From CAZMRF01 sp964568735 (GTDB lineage Bacteria > Acidobacteriota > Polarisedimenticolia > JACPZX01), in NCBI GenBank assembly GCA_964568735.1, contig CAZMRF010000082.1:1-14521 (forward strand): DNA of 14,521 nucleotides, given 5' to 3'. Both the position numbers and the translations under genes were made by a program. Shown here piece after piece: positions 5,213 to 11,106 of this stretch (the first letter of the stretch is position 1; the number at the start of each line of letters is the position of its first letter). Under the pieces are notes generated by a model. The model saw only the letters and a program-made list of their open reading frames with translations. It made no database searches and was not told the DNA's origin.

Positions 5213-6769
5213 TCACCGGAACTCCCCTTCGCCGTTGCCGTCCTCGGGCTCACCCGCCGAGTCAACGGAGCGATCGCTGCTTCGCGAAGCCGCTTCGCCC
5301 TCTCCGTCATCGCCGCCGCGCTCGTCCGCACCATCGTCGGGATCCTCATCGTCCAGCATCCTCGGCCCCGGGCCGCCGCCGCGGCTACCCGGCGTGCGGT
5401 CCACCCGGGCGACGCACTCGATGTGGGCCGTGTGGGGGAACATGTCGACCGGGCGGATCCACCGCAGCGTGTAGTCCTGCTCGCACATGAGCCTCAGGTC
5501 GCGCGCCAGGGTCGAGGGGTTGCACGAGACATAGACGACTCTCCGGGGTGCCAGCCTGAGCGTGTGCCTGACGACGGCCTTGCTGAGGCCGGCCCGCGGA
5601 GGGTTCACGACGACCACCGTCGGCCGCGAGGGGCCCGCTCCGAGGGCCTGGAGCGCCTTGCGCACGTCGGCCCGGACGAAGAAGCAGTTGCGGACTCCGT
5701 TGAGGGCGGCGTTCCTCTCCGCGTTGCGCACCGCGTCGGGCTGCGACTCCACTCCGCGCACCTCACGGGCCTTCTGAGCCGCGAGGATCGCGATCGTCCC
5801 CGTCCCCGAGTAGAGGTCGAGCACCGAGTCTTCCTTGTTCAGGTCGGCGGCCTCGAGGACCGTCGCGTAGAGGCGCTCCGCCTGCCGCGAGTTCGTCTGG
5901 AAGAAGGACGAGGCGGTGATCTCGAAGGTGGCGTCCCCGATCCGCTCCGTGATGTAGGGGCGGCCGTAGAGGATCTCTTCCCTCTCGCCCACGGCCACCG
6001 TCGCGCGCCGGGAGTTGATGCTCCGGATGAAGCAGATGACGGCCGGGAACTGCGCCGCGACCACCTCGGCGATTTCGGCCAGCTCACGCCCCTCGCCATT
6101 GGCGGTGACGAGATTGACCATCACCTCTCCCGTGAGCTTCCCCTCGCGGATCGTCACGTACCTGAGAAAGCCCTCGTGCGATTTCACGTCGTAGGGACGG
6201 AGGCTCCTCTTCGCGCACTCCTCGCGGATGCAGGCGACGATGTGGTTCGAGAGCTCCGACTGGAGGTGGCACTTGCGAAGGTCGAAGACGTCCCTGTAGG
6301 AGCCGGCCGGGTGGAGGCCCAGGATGAGCTTTCCGTCGGGATCGGAGCCGAACGAGAATTCCATCTTGTTCCTGTAGAAGAAGGTCTCGGGCGAGGCCAG
6401 CGTCTCCTCGACCGGGGGATCCTCCAGGTGGCCGATCCTCCTGAGGGCCTCCACGACCTGGCGCCGCTTGTAGTCGATCTGAGAGGCATAGCCCAGGTCC
6501 TGCCACTTGCAGCCTCCGCAGACTCCGAAGTGGCTGCACGCGGGCGCCACCCGCAGGGCGGAGGGCTCGACGATCTCCACCATCGTGGCCTCGGCGTAGG
6601 TCTTGTGGACCCTCTCAACTTCCGCGCGGAGCGTGTCGCCGGGCAGGCCCCGGTGGACCATGACGACGAACCCCTCGTGGCGCGCAACGCCCGGGCCCCC
6701 GAAGGCCAGATCTTCGATCTTGAGGGAGACGATCTCCCCTTTCCTGAGCGGAGCGGTCATGGCAGGCAT
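5213..6769 (-). CDS. rlmD: 23S rRNA (uracil-1939 C5)-methyltransferase, RlmD/RumA type
   Basis: 518 residues from ATG 6769. An N-terminal TRAM domain (about 10-68: IEDLAFGGPGVAR, VVMVHRGLPGD) precedes the four [4Fe-4S] cysteines C78, C84, C87 (CSHFGVCGGCKWQ) and C167. The SAM-dependent core has SFFQTNS (Q291), VLDLYSGTGTIAI (316-328), VVNPPRAGL (388-395), nucleophile C416 in YVSCNPSTLARDL, and general base E451 in HIECVARVDR. The enzyme forms a covalent C6 adduct on uridine and transfers methyl to C5. The family also includes RlmC and other RumA-like enzymes, so U1939 is the likely but not proven target. The C-terminal ~48 residues (471-518) are an added, strongly acidic, Gly/Ser-rich tail. 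ATG 6769 has GGAGGA 12 nt upstream; ATG 6760 is an alternative start. The CBS gene ends 43 nt upstream. Confidence 0.93.
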   Translation of the reverse strand: MPAMTAPLRKGEIVSLKIEDLAFGGPGVARHEGFVVMVHRGLPGDTLRAEVERVHKTYAEATMVEIVEPSALRVAPACSHFGVCGGCKWQDLGYASQIDYKRRQVVEALRRIGHLEDPPVEETLASPETFFYRNKMEFSFGSDPDGKLILGLHPAGSYRDVFDLRKCHLQSELSNHIVACIREECAKRSLRPYDVKSHEGFLRYVTIREGKLTGEVMVNLVTANGEGRELAEIAEVVAAQFPAVICFIRSINSRRATVAVGEREEILYGRPYITERIGDATFEITASSFFQTNSRQAERLYATVLEAADLNKEDSVLDLYSGTGTIAILAAQKAREVRGVESQPDAVRNAERNAALNGVRNCFFVRADVRKALQALGAGPSRPTVVVVNPPRAGLSKAVVRHTLRLAPRRVVYVSCNPSTLARDLRLMCEQDYTLRWIRPVDMFPHTAHIECVARVDRTPGSRGGGPGPRMLDDEDPDDGADERGGDDGEGEAASRSSDRSVDSAGEPEDGNGEGEFR

Positions 6770-6812
6770 CGCTGGCGGGCGTCCTCCGGAACGGGCCGCC
6801 CGGGAGGGGCGC

Positions 6813-7223
6813 TCATTCCGGCAGCAGTTTGTAGAGATCCATGAGCATGTCGGTGGTGGTGATGAGCCCCACGAGGCGATCTCCCTCCACCACGGGAAGG
6901 GCGCCGTTCTTCCGATCATGGAGGATCTTCACGGCGTCGCGCAGCGGGGTCGCCGGGGTCACGCAGTAGGGGTTGCGCGTCATGAGCTGCCCGACCCGGC
7001 TGGAGTCCACGACCCTGTTGAACTCTTCGATGCTGTCACCGGCGAGCGGCGAGGGCGTGGCGCGCTTGACGTCGCGATCGGTGAGGATCCCGACGAGCTT
7101 TCCGTCCTTCAGGACGGGGACGTGGCGGATGTGGTGCTTCTGGAAGATCCCGATGGCCTCGCGTAGCGTCTGATCCGCGTCGAGCGTGATCACGTCGCGG
7201 ACCATCCTGTCGGCTACCTTCAT
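6813..7223 (-). CDS. Tandem CBS-domain protein
   Basis: 136 residues, consisting only of a Bateman pair. CBS1 (1-55) has VADRMVRDVITLDADQTL, HIRHVPVLKDGKLVGILTDRD; CBS2 (77-130) has VGQLMTRNPYCVTPATPL, ALPVVEGDRLVGLITTTDML. The GILTDRD and GLITTTD strands with Thr/Asp carry the usual ribose/phosphate contacts of adenine-nucleotide-binding CBS proteins. Stand-alone pairs act as energy or ligand sensors, or as regulatory subunits; the partner is unknown. The ATG start has CAGGGA 9 nt upstream. It sits between a histidine kinase and rlmD on the same strand, 121 nt after the kinase stop and 43 nt before rlmD. Confidence 0.88.
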   Translation of the reverse strand: MKVADRMVRDVITLDADQTLREAIGIFQKHHIRHVPVLKDGKLVGILTDRDVKRATPSPLAGDSIEEFNRVVDSSRVGQLMTRNPYCVTPATPLRDAVKILHDRKNGALPVVEGDRLVGLITTTDMLMDLYKLLPE

Positions 7224-7273
7224 GAGGTTGAATCCCTGTGCGGCGGTCCTCTGAATCGCCCGCGGAGGCAGGG

Positions 7274-7282
7274 AGGATAGCA
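7274..7282 (-). promoter_or_regulatory. Candidate extended -10 for the CBS-rlmD-zinc ribbon genes
   Basis: The minus strand reads TGC-TATCCT about 50 nt upstream of the CBS start, in the 121-nt gap after the kinase gene. It has an extended -10 form but no recognisable -35. It could allow the CBS gene and those after it to be transcribed separately from the kinase. Confidence 0.3.
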
Positions 7283-7344
7283 CCGCCGGGCTACGCCGTG
7301 AGCCGCGAGACGAGAAGAGAGCACCTGCGTAGGATCCATCCGCG

Positions 7345-9138
7345 CTACGCCGGGGATGCGCCGGAGACGGGCCCCCCGATCGGAAGGGTGAAGTGGAAGC
7401 GGCAGCCTTTCCCGGGCTCCGACTCCACGGCGACGAGGCCACCGTGCATCTCGACGATCTCGCGGACGATCACGAGCCCGAGGCCCGTCCCCCTGGGCCG
7501 CTCTCCCGCGGGGCGGCCCACCTGCGAGAACTTCCGGAAGAGGCTGCCGATCTCCTCGGGCGAGATGCCCGGACCTTCGTCCCGCACTTCGAACAGGACG
7601 CCGGGCTTCCCCTCTCTCGTGCTCCCGCGCCGCGCAGCCACGAGGACCTCGCCGCCCTCGGGGCTGAACTTCAGGGCGTTGCTTATCAGGTTCGTGAGCA
7701 CCTGCAGGAGGCGATCCCGATCCATCCGCATCGGCCCGATCTCCGGCTCCACCTCGCAGGCGAGGCGGATGCGGTGCTCCTCCGCCTGCCCCTCCAGCGC
7801 TTCGCAGGCCTCGCGCACGACGGGGCCCGCGTCCGCCTCCTCCAGGTGCAGCTCCATCTTGCCGGCCTCGATCGTCGCCAGGTCGAGGTAGTCGCTCGTG
7901 AGGCGGTTCAGCCTGTCGGACTCGCGGACGATTCGCTCGAGGAAGACTCGGCGCTGCACCGGGTCCATCCCCTCGAAGTCCTCGCTGAGGATCTCGGCGT
8001 AGCTGCGGATCGACGTCAGCGGCGTGCGGACGTCGTGGGCCACGACGGACATCAGCTCCGACTTGAGATCGTCCAGGCGGCGCATGGCGCGCAGCTCCTC
8101 CTCCATCCTGGCCCGCGTGCCCGCCTCCTCGAAGAGGCGCCTGTTCTCGATGGCGATGGCGGCGTAGTTGGCGAAGGCCATCAGGAAGTCGCGGTCTTCC
8201 CCGTCGAAGGAGCGGCCCGAGCGCTTCTCGTCCACGTAGATGACGCCCATCGGACGATCGGCGCGATCCATGAGCGGAACGCAGACCACGGAGTGGATGT
8301 TCAGATCGGCCACGCTCTGGTGCTCCCGGAAGCGCTTGTCCTCGCGGGCGTCCGAGGTGATGACCGGATCCCCGGACTCGAAGACCTTCCGGGCGATGCC
8401 CGCCGAGATGGGGGGCGCGGCGCCCAGGGCGATCTCTTCCCCCATGTTGCGTGCCGCCTTCACCGCCAGGTCCCCCGTGCCGCGCTCCGCGAGCATGAGG
8501 TAGCCGCGGCCGGCCGCCACCACGCCGAGAGCCAGGTCCATGATCAGGTCGAGGAGGTTCTCCCGGTTCATGCTGGAGTTGAGGACCCTTCCAATCTCGT
8601 AGAGGCTCTGCATCGTCCGGCGCGCCCTCTCGATGCGCTCGATGCCTCCTCGGAGCAGCTCGAGGGAGGACTCCATCCGCGTGAGGGCCTCGTCGGTGGA
8701 GCGCGCCCCGCGCGGCTGCGGAGTCGGCACCGGCCCCTCGATGGCGGTGCGCAGGGAGCGGGCGGCCTCTTCCACCCCGGAGATCAGGGCGCTGCCCACG
8801 ACAGCGGCATCGCTCGCATCGGCTCCGGGAATCGCCCCGGCATGAGCAGACGGCTCCTCCACGAAGGTGTAGAGCGTGTCGCCGAGCTGGATCAGATCGC
8901 CATCGGCGAGCGGGCTCTCCTCCACGCGCTTGTTGTTGACGTGGACACCGAGGCTCGACCCGATGTCGCGGATGAGAAAGCCGTCGGGCGATTTCGCCAG
9001 AACCGCGTGGTGGCGCGAGACGCGCAGGTCGCGGGAGACGATCTCGTTGTCCCGCGCGCGGCCGATGCGGATGACGTCACGGGAGATCTCGAGGACCACC
9101 CGCTTCCCCGTGTCATCCGTATAGATGAGGCAGGCCAT
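7345..9138 (-). CDS. FHA-GAF sensor histidine kinase
   Basis: 597 residues from ATG 9138, no membrane segments, so cytoplasmic. The FHA domain (about 1-93) has IRIGRARDNEIV and RVSRHHAVL (S41, R42, H44) plus GVHVNNKRV, the phosphothreonine-binding residues. A charged linker (150-185) leads to a GAF domain (about 190-335: GRGYLMLAERG, SVVCVPLMDR, MGVIYVDEK). HisKA follows with H368 in SVVAHDVRTPLTSIRSYAEIL, then HATPase_c with N487 (LTNLISNALKF), DEGPG (520-524) and GTGLGL (550-555). All kinase boxes are intact. It should autophosphorylate and signal to a response regulator, none of which is encoded here. FHA suggests input from a Ser/Thr kinase or a phosphothreonine partner; GAF suggests a small-molecule or redox cue. 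A GTG at 9144 is only 2 nt from the -10, so ATG 9138 is preferred. Confidence 0.93.
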   Translation of the reverse strand: MACLIYTDDTGKRVVLEISRDVIRIGRARDNEIVSRDLRVSRHHAVLAKSPDGFLIRDIGSSLGVHVNNKRVEESPLADGDLIQLGDTLYTFVEEPSAHAGAIPGADASDAAVVGSALISGVEEAARSLRTAIEGPVPTPQPRGARSTDEALTRMESSLELLRGGIERIERARRTMQSLYEIGRVLNSSMNRENLLDLIMDLALGVVAAGRGYLMLAERGTGDLAVKAARNMGEEIALGAAPPISAGIARKVFESGDPVITSDAREDKRFREHQSVADLNIHSVVCVPLMDRADRPMGVIYVDEKRSGRSFDGEDRDFLMAFANYAAIAIENRRLFEEAGTRARMEEELRAMRRLDDLKSELMSVVAHDVRTPLTSIRSYAEILSEDFEGMDPVQRRVFLERIVRESDRLNRLTSDYLDLATIEAGKMELHLEEADAGPVVREACEALEGQAEEHRIRLACEVEPEIGPMRMDRDRLLQVLTNLISNALKFSPEGGEVLVAARRGSTREGKPGVLFEVRDEGPGISPEEIGSLFRKFSQVGRPAGERPRGTGLGLVIVREIVEMHGGLVAVESEPGKGCRFHFTLPIGGPVSGASPA

Positions 9139-9146
9139 CGGCACGG

Positions 9147-9152
9147 ATTATA
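9147..9152 (-). promoter_or_regulatory. Consensus -10 immediately upstream of the histidine kinase
   Basis: A perfect TATAAT on the minus strand ends 8 nt before ATG 9138. A start 6-8 nt downstream would give a leaderless or nearly leaderless mRNA, and no Shine-Dalgarno precedes the ATG. The -35 is poor: a TTGAAT exists but with only a 13-nt spacer. Confidence 0.6.
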
Positions 9153-9235
9153 TCGCCGCGGGAATATTCAACGGTACGGCAGAGGCACCGTCAATGAGGC
9201 CCTCGGCCTGATGAGCGGTGCGCCGCTCGAAGTTG

Positions 9236-9267
9236 TCTCCGTTCAATTCCCCTGCCTCTCCGTTCAA
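9236..9267 (+). repeat. 11-bp direct repeat, 21-bp period
   Basis: TCTCCGTTCAA occurs at 9236-9246 and 9257-9267, exactly 21 bp (two helical turns) apart. It lies in the intergenic region between the divergent kinase and secreted-protein genes, about 80-110 bp before the latter. The spacing suits a regulator binding the same DNA face twice. Confidence 0.45.
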
Positions 9268-9305
9268 GACGCTCAGCTCCTTTCGAGGGACTCTCCCATC
9301 GACGC

Positions 9306-9332
9306 GCCCGAGACACTCGGGCCTCGGGGCGC
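9306..9332 (+). promoter_or_regulatory. Alternative hairpins in the leader of the secreted-protein gene
   Basis: GCCCGAG (9306-9312) pairs perfectly with CTCGGGC (9316-9322) across a 3-nt loop. The same 5' arm can instead pair with CTCGGGGCGC (9323-9332) with one bulge, so two structures exclude each other just upstream of the GGGAG Shine-Dalgarno. Regulation is speculative; a simple terminator or stabiliser is also possible. Confidence 0.3.
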
Positions 9333-9347
9333 ACTGGGAGACTCTCC

Positions 9348-9986
9348 ATGACTTCGAAACGATTATCGCTTCTGATTCTCGGCACCGCGGCCCTTCTCTT
9401 CACGGGGACTCTGACGTATGGAGCGCCGGTGAGCGTCCCGGCGGAAGACGAGGAGGCCGCAACGGCGCAGGCGCCCGCCGCGGGCGGTCACCTATTCAAT
9501 GCTACAGGCGGCTACCAGTTCGTCATCCCGGCCGACTTCAACGGCGGGATCTTCGGGACCGAGGGGCCGATCTACAACCGGGTGACCTTCACCGCCAGGC
9601 GTGACCCGGACGGCTCCGTGAGCGGCTGGTTCACCTACGAGCAGGAGGCCGACGGAAACGTCGCTCGCATCAGCGGGCCCATCACCTGCTTCAACGTCTA
9701 CGACACGCCCGTCCTCGTGCGGACTCCGGAGATCCCGCCTAGGACTCAGAACCGGGCCAAGTGGGGCGGTCGAATCAACATCAGCAACGACCCATCGCTG
9801 ATCGGCATCTTCGCCTGGTTCCAATCGATCGACAACGGCGAGGGCGCCAATGGGTACTCGGACGTGAGCACTCTCCTCGGGATCGGGAACGAAGCGGCGA
9901 ACGAGGCGTTCTGCGCGATCGACCGCGTCCCCAACCCGAATTTCGGCCCCCACAGGATTGGCGGGGGGAACATCCAGATCCATTGA
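9348..9986 (+). CDS. Secreted protein of unknown function (GGNIQIH-type ending)
   Basis: 212 residues. A signal peptide is evident: K4-R5, a hydrophobic stretch LSLLILGTAALLFTG, and cleavage probably around 25-32. A short Ala/Glu-rich linker (33-46) leads to a beta-rich domain. That domain has FNATGGYQFVIPADF, VTFTARRDPDGSVSGWFTYEQ, ISGPITCFNV (C114), a glycine/aromatic stretch IGIFAWFQSIDNGEG, C189, and the end GGGNIQIH. The order (Gly-rich strand, x-G-x-F-x-Y, I-x-G-x-I-x-C, DNGEG, NIQIH) resembles an extracellular family that I recall being labelled post-COAP-1 domain; I could not verify this. Two cysteines could form one disulphide. ATG 9348 has GGGAG 7-8 nt upstream. It is divergent from the histidine kinase and convergent with the AraC-type gene. 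No enzymatic motif was seen. Confidence 0.8.
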   Translation: MTSKRLSLLILGTAALLFTGTLTYGAPVSVPAEDEEAATAQAPAAGGHLFNATGGYQFVIPADFNGGIFGTEGPIYNRVTFTARRDPDGSVSGWFTYEQEADGNVARISGPITCFNVYDTPVLVRTPEIPPRTQNRAKWGGRINISNDPSLIGIFAWFQSIDNGEGANGYSDVSTLLGIGNEAANEAFCAIDRVPNPNFGPHRIGGGNIQIH

Positions 9987-10007
9987 GGCCGGGCAGGTCC
10001 GGCACCT

Positions 10008-10098
10008 CACTCGCGCCCCCCATTGAGCGAGTGGTGCGCCGCGGCCGTCGTGATCGGGCCGGCGGGCCGATCCCCCCGACAGGCGGGCTTCGAGCCCG
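10008..10098. terminator. Hairpin cluster between convergent genes
   Basis: Three GC-rich hairpins lie between the secreted-protein stop (9986) and the regulator stop (10129). CACTCGC/GCGAGTG is at 10008-10014/10027-10033. At 10052-10072 there is a 21-nt near-palindrome with arms GATCGG/CCGATC and one internal mismatch. CGGGCT/AGCCCG is at 10084-10089/10093-10098. No T tract follows on either strand, so termination (probably bidirectional) is inferred from position. Confidence 0.45.
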
Positions 10099-10128
10099 GC
10101 CGACTGGGGGGTGAGGAGGCGTGGGTCG

Positions 10129-10959
10129 CTAGTCGCCCCGCGTGGCCCGCCGGTACCGATCCGGCGTCGTCCCGAGATGCCGGCGGAAGAGGCGCGTCAG
10201 GTGGCTCTGATCGGCGAAGCCGCACTCGATCGCGATCTCGGAGATGGGAGCCTCCGTCCGCGCAAGCCGCGTCGCGGCGTGGTTCAGCCGCAGCATACGC
10301 ACGTAGGAGCCCAGCGACGATTGGAAGTGCTTCCGGAAGACGCGCGCGAAGTGTACGGGGTGGACCCCGACCTCTCCCGCGACGTCGCCCACGCGGATCG
10401 ACTCGAAGCAGCGGTCGTGGATGATCTCCCTGGCTCGCTCCACCCAGCGGGGTGGCGTGCCCCGCACCGGATCGACGCCGCTCCTGCGCGCCGCCACCGC
10501 GAGCATCTCCAGGCCGAGCCCCTCGATGGCGAGGGCCGAGATCGCATCGGGCTGCTCGAGCTCCAGGCTCAGGCGGCGGGCCAGCGCGGGGAGGACCGCA
10601 TCGCGGAAGCAGGTCGAACGCTCCAGGGCCTCCCGGGCCTCGCCGGCCAGGGCCTCCGCTCCCGGGTCGATCTGGAGAACGAGGACATGCGCACCGGCGC
10701 GCTCCATCCGGTTCCAGTGCCGTTCTCCGGCCGGCTCGATGAGAACGGAGCCGGCAGGGCAGCCGACGACCTTGTCACGAAGCCCGATGTCGAACGAGCC
10801 CTCCAGCATGACGGCCAGGTTCGTGCGCGCGTGCTCGTGCGGATCGATGCGGCCCCCGGCGGGGAACCACATCTCCTCGACATCGAACGACGGCAGGGCC
10901 GCGGAACGCGACCGGGTGCTTCCCGTGGTGACCGGAACCTGCGCCTGAGCGCCAGCCAT
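10129..10959 (-). CDS. AraC-family transcriptional regulator with cupin-type sensor domain
   Basis: 276 residues. The N-terminal half looks like a cupin sensor: FPAGGRIDPHEHARTNLAVMLEGSFDI (H41 and H43 in an HxH pair), CPAGSVLIEPAGERHWNR, VLVLQI. The C-terminal ~105 residues carry two helix-turn-helix motifs: IRVGDVAGEVGVHPVHFARVFRKHF (188-212) and the AraC signature ISEIAIECGFADQSHLTRLFRRHLGTTPDRYRR (239-271). Ligand unknown; a small molecule is likely. ATG 10959 has GGAGG 5-6 nt upstream. The frame is open further upstream, but that part overlaps the divergent glycosyltransferase gene and has no family resemblance. The gene is divergent from that glycosyltransferase (147-bp intergenic), so control of it and of itself is the natural hypothesis. 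Confidence 0.9.
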   Translation of the reverse strand: MAGAQAQVPVTTGSTRSRSAALPSFDVEEMWFPAGGRIDPHEHARTNLAVMLEGSFDIGLRDKVVGCPAGSVLIEPAGERHWNRMERAGAHVLVLQIDPGAEALAGEAREALERSTCFRDAVLPALARRLSLELEQPDAISALAIEGLGLEMLAVAARRSGVDPVRGTPPRWVERAREIIHDRCFESIRVGDVAGEVGVHPVHFARVFRKHFQSSLGSYVRMLRLNHAATRLARTEAPISEIAIECGFADQSHLTRLFRRHLGTTPDRYRRATRGD

Positions 10960-11020
10960 GAAGACCTCCCCCCCCTCGGCTTCGGGACTCGTGCAGCCTC
11001 GATAGACCCACGACCGTCCG

Positions 11021-11035
11021 CCGGGGTTTCCCCGG
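11021..11035. promoter_or_regulatory. Small palindrome in the divergent AraC/glycosyltransferase intergenic
   Basis: CCGGGG-TTT-CCCCGG, a 6-bp perfect stem with a 3-nt centre, lies midway between the AraC-type gene and the glycosyltransferase. It could be an operator or an RNA hairpin. A possible -10 for the regulator (TATCGA, minus strand, 11004-10999) lies next to it. Confidence 0.25.
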
Positions 11036-11088
11036 AGAAGGCACGGGCCCCTCTCGCGAGCCCCCGATGCCGGGCCGCCCCGTCCGCA

Positions 11089-11097
11089 TGCTACGAT
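11089..11097 (+). promoter_or_regulatory. Extended -10 just upstream of the first GT39-like gene
   Basis: TGC-TACGAT ends 9 nt before ATG 11107. There is no Shine-Dalgarno and no clear -35. A transcript starting 6-8 nt after the hexamer would have a leader of only 1-3 nt. Confidence 0.45.
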
Positions 11098-11106
11098 TCC
11101 GCGCTC

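Noticed and set aside
5162..6844. 560-residue plus-strand open frame
   Set aside because: Complete antisense of rlmD, full of Arg/Asp/Glu/Val repeats typical of the reverse of GC-rich coding sequence.
9142..9144. GTG as histidine kinase start
   Set aside because: Only 2 nt after a perfect TATAAT; ATG 9138 fits the promoter and the FHA domain start better.
7393..9351. 652-residue plus-strand open frame
   Set aside because: Antisense of the histidine kinase, whose motifs are intact on the minus strand.
10111..11106. N-terminal 332-codon extension of the first GT39-like frame
   Set aside because: It overlaps the whole AraC-type gene in antisense and has no membrane or enzymatic features; the true start is ATG 11107.
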